A DNA stretch of 64,000 nt from Narthecium ossifragum (lineage: Eukaryota; Streptophyta; Magnoliopsida; Dioscoreales; Nartheciaceae). The stretch is taken from the NCBI GenBank assembly GCA_963920575.1, contig OY986966.1:4918130-4982129 (forward strand), read 5' to 3'. Below are positions 1 through 10,202 of this stretch, piece after piece. The translations under genes were made by a program, and so were the position numbers. Positions within the stretch are counted from its first letter, which is position 1, and every line of letters starts with the position of its first letter. The notes under the pieces were generated by a model that searched no databases, was not told where the DNA came from, and saw only the letters and a program-made list of their open reading frames with translations.

Positions 1-297
1 GACATATCGATCAGGGTTTCGGCATACGATTTCATTTCACCATTTTACTCCTCAAGCAAGTACAGACAGACATATGCAACTCATTTCCATCCTATTTGTG
101 GACATCAACACTAGCCGATAGTTGAAGACTACACATTGCTTCCCCCACATGTGTGGAGGCCAGTTGGGTGTCCGAGGAGTACAAGGTTGTGTAATGACAT
201 GGATGAAAGGAGAGGATTGTAACATGTAAGGTGCAGCAGGTGCAATCAGATGGGTCACAACATGGCTACATGTCGCGATCCATTACCTAGCGGCTAG
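1..297 (+). pseudogene. MULE (Mutator-like) transposase C-terminus, decayed
   Basis: Reading the plus strand in pieces gives the typical end of a MuDR-type transposase. There is a stretch resembling 'RPVGCPRSTR...MDERR' around 150-215, then a CCHC zinc knuckle of the form CX2CX4HX4C at 232-273 (C-S-R-C-N-Q-M-G-H-N-M-A-T-C). The frame closes at TAG 295-297. In-frame stops, for example TAA at 220-222, separate the pieces, so this is not a functional gene. The catalytic region would lie left of the window. In plants this zinc knuckle follows the SWIM domain of MULE transposases. Its position directly before a plant-mobile-domain gene fits MULEs that carry PMD genes. Confidence 0.7.
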
Positions 298-306
298 CAC
301 AGATAC

Positions 307-530
307 ATGAGTAATGATGCTTCTCTAATTATTGTACTAAAGTATATTCCTTTGTAGACTGCACATATCCTTCATTTTGGACTATATATTAACATTTTTT
401 TTTGCATGCATGAGTAATGATGCTTCTCTAATTATTGTACTAAAGTATATTCCTTTGTAGACTACACATATCCTTCATTTTGGACTATATATTAACATTT
501 TTCTTCTGCATGCAATAGGCTCGAGATGGC
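307..530. repeat. 113-bp tandem duplication in intron-like sequence
   Basis: The segment starting 'atgagtaatgatgcttctc' at 307 recurs at 420 with only a few changes. It lies between the MULE remnant and the first PMD exon and ends close to the acceptor-like AG at 517-518. It looks like a local duplication of non-coding sequence. Confidence 0.8.
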
Positions 531-2592
531 TCACATGAGGGCCTTTGACCCGAGGCTGTACAAGGGTGAGCCTGGTCCGATTTCTCTAGACGTACTTTGG
601 GACCAATGCAACCACCACTCCGTGGCGATTTGGGATGGCCAGGTAATGTTAAATATACAAAACTTATTGTTATTAAGTTTAATATTTTAATATTTGTATT
701 ATTATAACTAACAATTATGATTTACATATATGATGACGATGACCTCGGCCTTAAGTGTACAGAGCACTCACTGCGTTTACAGTCTTGGGCGATTGTGGAT
801 GAGCGTCAAATAGACTTACTTCAGCGTTCGGGGTTTTATGTTGTCAGTAGACTGTTGCAGATTCGGCTTGATCAGTGTTTCATCATAGCGCTAGTGGAGC
901 GATGGCGACTAGAGACTACTACTTTTCACTTGCACCACGGGGAGATGACGGTCACATTGCAGGATGTTGGGATACTGATGGAATTACCTATTTATAGGCC
1001 GGTAGTTTCAGGGAGCACGTCATGCATTTGACATGATATATGCTTGGAGTTGCTCGGTGTTGTACACGCGGAGGGCCGACCGACTATGCTTGAGTTGTCA
1101 TGGCTACGCGCTACTTTCAGACATATTGGATCAGATGTCACGAATCTACTTGTATATCAGGCTACACGCGCCTATATCCTATATGTGTTGGGTTGTTTAG
1201 TAGTACCTGACCCGAGTGGCTCCATGGTAAGTACAATTGCCTATTTATATTTTATTTATTGATCTATTGAATCAACTAACATTGTCTTTCAATTGTAGGT
1301 ACATATGAAGTACCTACATTTGTTGCATGACTTGGACATATGTGGACAGTATGCTTGGGGCGGCACACCTAGCACATCTCTTTCGAGAGCTATGTAAAGC
1401 TTCACAAAGAGGAAAGCATGAGATCTCTAGATGCCTTTACATGTTATAGGTGATTTATCATTTATATATTATATATAGTTGCTTTAAATATTTTATATTA
1501 TACCTAATATGGAGTTGTTTTCACAGGTATGGTCATGGGAGCACCTCCATATAGGACGGCATGAACTAATCCCACAACGACCGTTAGCTACCCAAGAGTA
1601 AAATGAGGAGTGTGATTTGCGTATCCTTGAAGGCCCATTGGCAATTCAGTACGAACTCTTGATTTTTTTCAAATATTTTTTAAAGTTTGGTTAACATTAG
1701 AATCTAACTATTTATGTGCAATGTAGGTGGACAGCACCACACAACGGTAGAGGGAACCTGCATGGCCATTACTTAGCCTACTACCGAGAGCAGTTGGATA
1801 GGCAGTTGTCATCCTGGGTATTATTGCTCACGATCCAAGATTTTGTTACCTACTTTAATGTTGATGTGATCTAACCGAGTTCATATTTTAAACTTGTAGA
1901 TTATATGGTATCCATACACACCGCAACGTCTAGCACAATTACCGGCCCTTTACACTACGGGATTTGTTGTTTGGAGGAGTCATGTGCCGCTCGTATGCTT
2001 TGATGTTGTGGAGATGCACCATGCACTACGGGTGATGCGCCAGTTTGGCCTGCGACAAGAGATACCCCCCCCCCCCCGGTGACTTAGAGACTATCGCGTG
2101 CAAGCTGTCGGGGCAATGTTACTGCGAAATAAATCACTACGTATCACCAGTATATCACCCAATGGGAGGAGCGGCACCAGAGGATCATTGACGGTGCAGT
2201 GGTCAATGGTGAGGATCCTGCGTCATATTTGCAGTGGTACTGGGGGATCACGAGGCGGTATGTCAGTAGGCCTTGATTGGAGGACAGGATGGTCTATCAA
2301 CCGAACATACACATGCTACGGAAGTTGGTAAATATAATTTGTTATATTATGTTAAGCTAACCAAACTTTCTTTACTCACTATTAACAGTATGACACAGTC
2401 GAGGAGAATTACATGATGTGTCGCGACCGTTCTGGAGAGAAGCTCATTGATCGTTTAACACCGGTATTCTACTCTATGATGGAGGATTTGCGGATTTGCA
2501 GCGGAGATCCTGTCAGTTCACAACAATCACAACAGACTACTGGGCAGACTACTTTTTATGACATACTGATATCTCAAGATATACCATCATAA
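525..2592 (+). pseudogene. Plant mobile domain (PMD/MAIN-like) gene, broken, multi-exon
   Basis: An exon at 525-642 (MAHMRAFDPRLYKG...) ends in a GT donor. The main block at about 722-1225 contains the PMD signature 'ALVERWRLETTTFHLHHGE' and 'TVTLQDVGILMELPI', then an SWLRATF segment, and ends at a GT donor near 1226. Later exons encode a 'VWSWEH' block (about 1530), 'WTAPHNGRGNLHGHY' (about 1728-1820) and a C-terminal block (about 1900-2080) ending 'VMRQFGLRQEIP'. A tail closes with TAA at 2590-2592. There is a frame break near 1010-1050, stops near 1395, 1440 and 1600, and a C-run at 2067-2080. The family is also annotated as 'serine/threonine phosphatase 7 long form homologue' and is often carried by MULEs. 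Here it appears dead. Confidence 0.75.
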
Positions 2593-2844
2593 TATCCAGT
2601 CATGGGCTTTACAGAGAAGGATCCGGAGGGACATGTTGAGCATGATGTCGGTGTCGGTGCTACGATGGGGGAGGGGGGGTTGAACCGTCGAGAAAGAAAA
2701 AGATGGCAGAGAAGAAGAAGCAAAAAACTTGGAGGTTGTGATAGTCTTCTATTGTAGCTTTGCTTTTTTTTGTTAATGGTTTGTGACCATTTAGAGATGT
2801 TAATGATGTTTGATGTAAACGATTTTGATTTATATAAAGACTGT

Positions 2845-4040
2845 TGTTGGCAATATAGAGAACTCGGCGATGGCAAACACACACACAGTAAACGGGAGAA
2901 AGAGAAAAATAAGACACGAGGTTTACGTGGTTCGGCAAGAATGCCTACGTCCACGATGAGAGAGATCGTCTTCTTCACTATGCAGAACAGGGGTTACAAA
3001 CAAGGATTTTCTTACCGCTGATACGCACCGTTCCGGTCTCCACCGGCACCGGTATGTACCGCCGGTACGGCCTGTACCGGCCCGGTACGCCGGTGTTCCT
3101 GAGAAAGGGGAGGAAAAGAGGGAGGAGGAGGAGAGAAGAGGAGGAGAAGAGGGGAGGAAAGAGGGGGAGGAGGAGATCGATCGTCGTCGTCGTCGCCGGT
3201 GAGAGAAGAGGAGAGGAGGTCCTGCCTCGTCGTCGTCGTCGCCGGTGAGAGAAGAGGATTGCCGGCGAGAGGAGAAAGGGCGGCGATCATCTACACTTAG
3301 GGTTAGGTTAGATTGGTTTTTTATAACTTAACTTAAGTTAACGGGTTTCGGGTAACGGGTTTTGGGTAGCGGGTTTTAACTTTTCTCTATATAATGGGTT
3401 AGGTTAGAAACTAACCTAACACTCCTTCCCTTCTCTCCCCGATGGCGGCGGCGGCTCTCCATTCCTCCTCGACGGCGACGGCGACGGCTCCGGCGACGGC
3501 GACGGCTCCCCTCTTCTCCTCCTTTCCTCCCCTCCCCTCTCTCTTCTTCCCCTTTTTCCTTCTTCCCTGCAGCAGTCGGCCCTTTTTTTTGCATTTTTTC
3601 CCAGTACATACCGGCCGAAACCGGTATGAACCGTGGCGTACCGGCCGAAACGCTGCTGTTCCGGCCGGTACACCCCCGGTTCACCCCAAGTCCGGCACCG
3701 GGGGAAAAACCGTCCCGATTATCCATCGGGACGGTAAATATCGGCCGGTACGCGAGATACCGGCCGGTACGGCAATCCATGGTTACAAACATCTCTCAAT
3801 CTCACAGCCTCCTCTAAAATATCTTATCCTTAACCCTAACCCTAGGTTACATGAGTATTTATACTCCTTAATACATAACCTAATCCGGGTCGGGTCTAAA
3901 GACAAAATAGGTCGGATCCACTAAAACAAATCCTAAGATCAGGTCGATCCCCGTCGGGGCGCTACCCCGGACCCCGTTAACTCTGCGTAGTGTGTCATAG
4001 TCAAGCCGGCGATAAAACCCAAAGCATCCAATGCACAACA
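2845..4040 (-). mobile_element. Solo LTR (copia-like), interrupted by a nested element
   Basis: The ends are TGTTGG...CAACA. The flanking 5-bp direct repeat is ACTGT (2840-2844 and 4041-4045). Removing the nested insertion (3003-3780 plus one 11-bp repeat) leaves an LTR of about 407 bp. The block 'ggcaaacacacacacag' followed by 'tttacgtgg' resembles the same region of the copia LTRs at 13.2 and 18.1 kb, in the same orientation. On the minus strand a TATAAATA box reads near 3850-3862. No internal retroelement sequence is present, so this is a solo LTR. Confidence 0.75.
3003..3780. mobile_element. Nested inverted-repeat element with CCGGTAC-rich arms, 11-bp TSD
   Basis: It is flanked by identical GGTTACAAACA at 2992-3002 and 3781-3791. 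Both arms are packed with the self-complementary words CCGGTAC and TACCGGCCGGTA, and they are roughly inverted copies. The left arm (3028-3110) leads into a purine-rich AGGAGGAG stretch, and the right arm (3470-3780) reads as the pyrimidine-rich complement. There is no transposase. The TSD length fits a non-autonomous MULE or foldback-type element, but the terminal match is poor. Confidence 0.6.
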
Positions 4041-4270
4041 ACTGTGTTTAGATGTGAATGAGATGGGTGGGTGTTTAGATGTAAATGGGGCTGGATGTGA
4101 ATATGATAATTAATTTGTAAACATCGTGTTTCTATTTGATTGAATGGTTGTCCAGAGTGGAAAAAAAAAATTCAAGTGTGAGGTTGGTGTTGGTACCAAA
4201 CGGACCCTTAGTCTGTCTTGCATGGGGTTTGTTTGGTTTGACATCTTGGGTAATGTAGCGTCGCTCGATG

Positions 4271-4399
4271 CAAAGATGGAACTAGCTAGAAATTTAGCAT
4301 GGGGCGGCCAACTCCTATAAACATAATCGATACATGTATTATTTCATCCTCAAGGGACATTGCATGGTCCACCACTTTTATACCATGGCTCCGTCCCTG
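4271..4399. mobile_element. Tiny hAT-type MITE candidate (129 bp)
   Basis: The imperfect 12-bp inverted ends are CAAAGATGGAAC (left) and the complement of CAGGGACGGAGC (right). They are flanked by 8-bp repeats GCTCGATG (4263-4270) and GCTCCATG (4400-4407), one mismatch. An 8-bp TSD and ends beginning CA(G/A) fit hAT elements. There is no coding capacity. Confidence 0.5.
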
Positions 4400-4411
4400 G
4401 CTCCATGTAGC

Positions 4412-4782
4412 CAGTGGCGGATCCAGGATTTATATGAAGAGGGGATGACTTTAATAGAAAAAATTTACTGTAGAAGAAAATATATAAGTAATTAATTAAA
4501 AAATTCAAAATAAGCATCTTATTACATTACCATAGCTATAAAAGTAAACAATTACAATTGATTCATCCGAGTTTTCATGCTTTAATAGTATTACATAATA
4601 TCTTCGTTAGGAACATCGTCAAAAAAAATTTTCTTTAAGCAATCAGTAAATTATATGGGAGGGGTCAAATCTAATTTTTTTGGGGGGGAGGGGGATTAAG
4701 TAATCTATATATATTATATAGGTTTTTTTTTTTGCTCGAGGGGGGCACCTGCCCCCCACCTCAACATGTGGATCCACCCCTG
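4412..4782. mobile_element. Non-autonomous hAT element (371 bp)
   Basis: The TIRs are CAGTGGCGGATCCA at 4412-4425 and the complement of CAGGGGTGGATCCA at 4769-4782. The 8-bp TSD is CATGTAGC / CATGTAAC (4404-4411, 4783-4790), one mismatch. The interior is AT-rich with G- and C-runs near each end and no transposase. It abuts the preceding small element, and their duplicated target sites overlap. Confidence 0.7.
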
Positions 4783-6125
4783 CATGTAACGTGAGGTCCG
4801 ATACCGTGACTTTTTGGTTCTCTAATGTATAGTCCAATGCAGCTTTATTTAATGTTAAAAGAAAATTCTAATATTGTACAAGCGATATCAAGTAATACAC
4901 CATCAAACAATATTACATAGTGTCCGATCAATCCAAGCAAGCCCCAACCGGATTTGATTCGCTAAGTTGTCGATTTGCTGTGAAGTATCCGGGTCGAAAA
5001 TGGTGGCCACCTTACATCATGATATAGGCCGTTTTCTCTCCTTGATGAATCACATCCTCATTCATGGCCGGCAGATTGGAATCGATATATTTCATGTGTC
5101 ACGTTTCATTTGTTTAAGGCGTGAAATTAGTGGAATTCTTAGTTAATTAGCATTGTTGTCGGTGCATCCGCATCATGGGTCGTTCACATTTCTCTTGTTC
5201 TAAAGCCATCCAAATACTGATTTGACTTCTAATGTTGCCTTTCTGAAACAACATTACCAACCTTCTTCCTCCATGTATAAACGCACGCTTGATAAAAAAA
5301 CTTTTGAAAAAGCAGTCAAATCCTTCGTATCAAAGAGAGATTGGATGCGAAAACTTGCGGAAATGCAAGATTTCTATTCCATTCCACGAAGACTCAGATA
5401 TTATTTTAATTTTTAATTCATCATCATCTTGACATATATATGTTAAGATCTTATATTGACTAAATTTTTACGTTGGAGGTTCAAATAAGTAACTTGACAC
5501 GTTCGACATGGAAATCCGTGGAAATAGATAGAAACAATTACTTTCTATGGTCCTTTGCGGGCCTCATATATATGGTGGAAGCCCATGTGGTCCACATGTC
5601 GGTTATCAATTAAATGTAAACAGTTGGAGAATGAGAAGTACATGAACCAAAGCAAGTATGAAAGCAAATAATAAAAGGATTTATTGTTTACCTGACCTTC
5701 CAAATAAGGATATTTGTCTCTATACTCCTTTAAAAATTAAAATTTATCTCTATACCTTTACAAATATTATGTTTTATCTAAATATCCTTATGATCTTTGA
5801 TCATGGCTAATTTTTAAATTTAAAGTTACTCGTGATTAATTTTAAAAAGTACTTAAATAAAAAGAATATTTTTAACGATATAAACATAGTTTTAGAATTT
5901 TAGAGAAGGTATCGAGACAAATATTATCATTTGAGAGGCTAGATAGACAGAAACCCTAAGCAAAAGTATAGATATCTTAATATGAGCTGTCTTGATTTCC
6001 CCATGAGAGTAGCGGGAGAAAAAAACCGTAAGTACCAACCCTTTGAAAGGTACCCTTTTTTTATTCTTCTATTGTACTAGATTCTCAGGCAGGAGTTTAA
6101 GACCATCACGGCTAGCTTTGACCTC
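4783..6125. other. AT-rich intergenic sequence, no gene seen
   Basis: About 1.3 kb of AT-rich DNA. The longest open frame (5222-5416, + strand) has no recognisable family and no supporting signals. No tRNA, element ends or strong repeats were recognised. Confidence 0.5.
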
Positions 6126-6371
6126 TTAATTCATGAACAAGTCGAGATGGAATAAGGTGAATAAACAAAACAAGTCTTCATGCCTTTTCACCTCGTCTGA
6201 AATGGGGCACCCATTGAGAGAACAGAGCGTATAGAGATATCTTTCTTGTTCATCAAATCTAAGAGCATACACTTCACCAACTTTGGAATTTGCGTATACC
6301 TTTATATATAAGTTTAAGGCCTCAGCATCTTCCAACTCAAAGTGAGAATGTTGGAAGGATTCGGCAGTCAA
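6126..6371 (-). CDS. Unrecognised 81-aa ORF, possible captured gene fragment
   Basis: The frame encodes an acidic peptide containing 'FELEDAEALNLYIKVYANSK' and then 'GEVYALRFDEQERYLYTLC', with the composition of real protein rather than a random frame. I do not recognise the family. No intron borders, promoter or neighbouring exons could be assigned. It sits just upstream of Helitron-like sequence, so it may be a gene fragment carried by such an element. It may equally be chance. Confidence 0.2.
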   Translation of the reverse strand: MTAESFQHSHFELEDAEALNLYIKVYANSKVGEVYALRFDEQERYLYTLCSLNGCPISDEVKRHEDLFCLFTLFHLDLFMN

Positions 6372-6790
6372 AGATGAAGAACGGTCGTGGGATTGAACAC
6401 CGACGGCTTTAATTTCATCATCATTATATGTAAATCAACATCAATATATGTCCGATTCAAATTAGAGCCGGATTTATCAGACGATCGAGATGAAGTCACG
6501 TGAAAAGAACAGTGGAGGGTAATGGTTAGCGGGTGGTTAGGAGAGAAGAGAGGAGTATTGGACTGGTGGTTATCCATGCGAGATGACACGGGCCCCCACA
6601 TAATATTATATAAGATCATGCTTTATGATTCACAATCTGACTTATATATTTTCTCACACGTGATACATGAGTCATAGAGAGAGGAGGAGAGAGGACGACA
6701 CGTGGCAGCTGAATTATAGAGAGGGGAGAAGAGAGGGGGCAGTGGGGGTGGGTGGTTACCCGTGTCACACATGACACATGACCCACCTAA
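6372..6790 (+). mobile_element. Helitron-like remnants with a 3' terminal hairpin
   Basis: The segment shares blocks such as 'tcagacgatcgagatgaag' and 'ggtggttatcc' with the Helitron-like units at 21.1-21.35 kb and 26.8-27.0 kb. A second unit ends with the hairpin TGTCA-CACA-TGACA near 6760-6776, followed by CTAA at 6787-6790 and a T. A hairpin close to a 3' CTRR end is the Helitron hallmark. No Rep/helicase gene is present. Confidence 0.5.
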
Positions 6791-7293
6791 TATATATATA
6801 TTCAAAGAGAGAACTGGTTCCCTAAGTGTTATGTAGGGAACTCTAATCCTGGCCGTCCGATCCCATCCGACGGCCAGGATCTATTTGGGGGTGTTAACCC
6901 CCCCCCCCCCCCCCCCCCTCCCCTCTTCCACTATCTAGACCCGAGCCAAGCCCCTCTCCCATGCCCTAGACGTCGCCGCCCCCGCCTCCTTTGCCCCGGC
7001 CTCCCTCGCCATTGCCGTCGACGCCTCGCCCATCCCCTCGACCTCACCCTCGCCGGCCTCCCTTGACCTCGCCCGTCCCCGTCCACACTCAACCTCGCCC
7101 GTCCCGGCCTCCCTCGAGCGTCCTCTCGACCTCGCCCTCGTCGACCTCCCTCGCCCGTCAGCGTCCACACTCAACCTCACCCGTCCCGGCCTCCCTCGCC
7201 CATCTCCTCGACCTCGCCCTTGCCGGCCTCCCTCGACCTCGCCCGTCCCCATCCACACTCAACCTCGCCCGTCCCGGCCTCCATCGCCCCCCT

Positions 7294-8908
7294 TGTCACG
7301 GGCTAAAGTCCATGACCTTACCATGGCACGAGGGATCTTGAAGATGGCGCGGTGAAAGTTGAAAATGGCACGGCGGACCGAGCTAAAGCAGAACTTGGCG
7401 AGCCATGAAGGGATCCTATCGAGCAAGACGCGGGTCAGCCGGACTTGACACGAGCCATGGCGCGGTGCATCACACCAAGCCATGGGAACATCATGATCGC
7501 ACGAGCAAACAACCTTGAATGAGGCCAGATGACATGTCCCCAAAGATGGCGCGATGAGTTCTGAGCAAGGCATGACGGACGGGGCCAAGGAGGAAGACGG
7601 CGAGCCAGGACGTGGTGCAGCGCGAGCCTAGCAGAGCATTACGTGCGCGGGAGCAAGTCAAGCGAGCAGGGCACGCGCCAACGCGACCAAGATGGGCGCG
7701 CGAGTCGAGTGTGCGTACAGCACGTGAGAGAGTGCGCGGGTTGAGCGTGCGTGCAGCACGCGAGAGAGCGCGCGGGTCGAGCGTGCGTGCAGCACGCGAG
7801 AGAGCGCGCGCAACGCGTGCAGCACGCGAGAGAGCGCGCGCAGCGCGTGCGCGACGCGCTCAGGATGCCCAGTCCTAGTCGGACTAGGACTTAGCTTGCC
7901 TAGGTTGATGCGATAAGTGCTAGAGAGCAAGCCACGCGGGCTAATCACCTAATTCCACTTGGGATGGAAGCTCCAAGACGGATGACGTGATCAGAAACGG
8001 TTTTGACACGGAAGAATTTGAAGATGGCGCGCGACTCCGAGTCGGACTAGGGGGTGGCGTGCTAGGCGGAGCGGATAGGCCTTGGAGAATGATCCAGCCG
8101 AGCAAATTCAAATATCTCGCGTGCATTCGACTTGGAATAGGTGATGACACGGGGAATATGAAGTTTGGCACAAGGAAAGTTGCTGTTGGCACGGACGAAT
8201 AAGAAGGAGTCCTATTTTGAGTCAAGTTGTGATCATGGCTATGTTAAAGCAAGTCTTAACTCATGTAAGAGTCCAGATAGGCTAGGGTGCTTTGTAAAAG
8301 GTGGATTGCATGATTGGATATGCATGAAGCCCAGAACTTTGAGTAGGACTTCTTAGGATGGGCTTGTTGGAGCAAGCCAAGGACTATTCCTCTATATAAG
8401 GAGTATGGCGGTCAAGGTGAAAGGGGGAGTCATCAAGGGGATGATCAAGGCTTTAGCTAGACGTTAGGAACATCTAGGCTATAGGCTAGCTCACGGGTTG
8501 AGCAACCCAAGTGTTGGGTTTTGGAGTCGTCGTCTACATCGGAGTGTGAGGCGAGATTCTGGGGTTTTGGGGTGAGAGTTTCTTGTATTGAGAGTGATTG
8601 TACTCCACCGGGTTGGGGGCGAGAGAAGAGTGCTCTTGTAATCATTGGTCAATAAAGGAATCAGGATCTCATCCCTTACCCATATTCGTGTGAGTCTTGT
8701 GTGTGTGCAAGGTGAAAAGGGGGCTGGTCAAGAGGCGATCGGGCTACCAGGCGGAGTGCGCAAGGTGTGCACAGACGACGTACGAGCAGAGCACAAGCAG
8801 CGAGCAGGGCGCGCGGCGGCGGTGTGCAGGGCTCAACAAGGGGTCTCTTGGTGCCATCATCGGACAAGTAGGCGAGAAAATTTTATTCCCTTATTTTTCT
8901 CGGTGACA
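7294..8908 (+). mobile_element. Solo LTR (1.6 kb)
   Basis: The ends are TGTCAC...GTGACA, a perfect 6-bp inversion with TG/CA termini, flanked by CCCCT / CCCCC (7289-7293, 8909-8913). A TATA motif CTATATAAGG lies near 8391, and AATAAAGG near 8652 could serve as a poly(A) signal; both support plus-strand orientation. No gag or pol sequence is present. A tandem GC-rich repeat lies at 7702-7855 within it. Lineage was not determined. Confidence 0.6.
7702..7855. repeat. GC-rich tandem repeat, units of about 30-36 bp
   Basis: Four degenerate units contain 'gtgcgtgcagcacgcgagag'. The first two periods are 36-37 bp and the later ones about 30 bp. The motif GTGCAGCACGCGAGAG includes the self-complementary word TGCAGCA/GTGCTGCA-like core. 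It creates a long Arg/Ala-rich open frame that I do not regard as a gene. Confidence 0.75.
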
Positions 8909-9148
8909 CCCCCCCCCCCCCCCCCCCCCCGAGCCCATCCTCCCTCCATTCACTTGATCCCTTGCCCGTGCCCTAAGCGTCGTTGTTGTCCCTCCCTTCT
9001 TCGCCACCGCCTCCCCCGAGCCTGAGCTTCTTCGCCATCGCCTCCCCTGAGCCCGAGCTTCTTCGCCACCGCCTCCCCGAGCTGGGATTCCTTCGCGCCG
9101 GCCTCCCTCGCCACTGCCGCTGACGCCTCACCCGTCCCGGCCTCCCTC

Positions 9149-9942
9149 ATGAATTTGGAGATAATTGTTCTTGTTCTTGTGTTTCTTTTTTGTTTATTTT
9201 ATCTAGTGGGTATGAAATTGCAATGTGAATTTGGAGCTTCTGTAAATTTTAAGTGCAAAGGAAAGATAGATGCTTCTCCGCCGACCAACGTCGCCCTCGG
9301 CAACCAAGCCTCCTCCTCTCCTATCCCGCCGACCAGCCTCTGCCGCCGCCCTCGAGCTTCCACGACCGCCTTGCCTCCAAGTACTCTCTCTTCTCTGGGG
9401 TTCTCCTTCTCTTCTTTCCATGTGATCTCAGTGTTTGATCATCGTTTCTCAAGTTCAATCTTCGATTTATTTGAGCGATTTCTTAGTTGGTTGTGTTGAG
9501 TTTATTAAGAGTTGACTCTGTATGACTGTTCTCCGATTGTCGTTATGTTGTTGTTGTTGTTAAATTGATGGTTGATGCTAGAATTGGATGAGGAAATTAT
9601 GCCCCAAAAAAAAAATCTCTCTTTTGCAACTTAGATGAAATTAGCAGTTGGTTTACAACATTCTTATTCTGCTGAGTAGTATGAACTGCATGTTTTGGAA
9701 TTAGATCAGAGATATTATGCCAGTGTTTCAAGTAGCCTCTGTTGCATGGTTTTTTGTCAAATTGATCTGTAACTCTGATCTACATGTAAATTTAACAGAA
9801 ACATGGTTGAGTTGAATAGTACAGTCTTTTTACTATGTTGGTTTTGGTGGGATCATCAGTCCCATATTCAAGTTGATCAGGAAGTATGCAATTATGACAT
9901 ATGTACTATCCAGAGATGAACTTCATTTTAACTAGCCCATTT
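9149..9942 (+). other. Gene-like fragment inside composite element, possibly captured
   Basis: After a second C-rich arm (8909-9148) the composition shifts to ordinary gene-like sequence. A pyrimidine- and proline-codon-rich block at about 9280-9380 (like a plant first exon or 5' leader) is followed by GTACTC at about 9379 and a T-rich intron-like stretch to the gap. No protein family is recognisable. Its placement between inverted GC-rich arms suggests a captured host-gene 5' end, but the gap hides the rest. Confidence 0.3.
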
Positions 9943-10142
9943 NNNNNNNNNNNNNNNNNNNNNNNNNNNNNNNNNNNNNNNNNNNNNNNNNNNNNNNNNN
10001 NNNNNNNNNNNNNNNNNNNNNNNNNNNNNNNNNNNNNNNNNNNNNNNNNNNNNNNNNNNNNNNNNNNNNNNNNNNNNNNNNNNNNNNNNNNNNNNNNNNN
10101 NNNNNNNNNNNNNNNNNNNNNNNNNNNNNNNNNNNNNNNNNN
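9943..10142. other. Assembly gap (200 N)
   Basis: Exactly 200 N bases. The round number suggests a placeholder gap of unknown true size. The flanks are gene-like sequence on the left and a GC-rich GGCGAGGGAGGCC arm on the right. Confidence 0.99.
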
Positions 10143-10202
10143 AGGGAGGAGCGTCGGCAGCGGTGGCGAGGGAGGCCGGCGCGGGCGAGACATGATAAGA
10201 CG

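Noticed and set aside
2574..3021. Overlapping frames of 83-134 aa on both strands
   Set aside because: They fall across the PMD tail and the solo LTR and have no conserved motif.
6895..6918. Long C-runs (also 8909-8930, 48549-48563, 2067-2080) as G-quadruplex sites
   Set aside because: Single homopolymer tracts prone to assembly and slippage error; no four-tract pattern is clear.
6931..7341. Arg/Gly- and Pro/Ser-rich open frames on both strands
   Set aside because: They arise from the GC-rich repeated GGCGAGGGAGGCC arms; both strands are open and no family is matched.
7612..7948. Arg/Ala-rich frames on both strands
   Set aside because: Produced by the tandem repeat at 7702-7855 inside a solo LTR.
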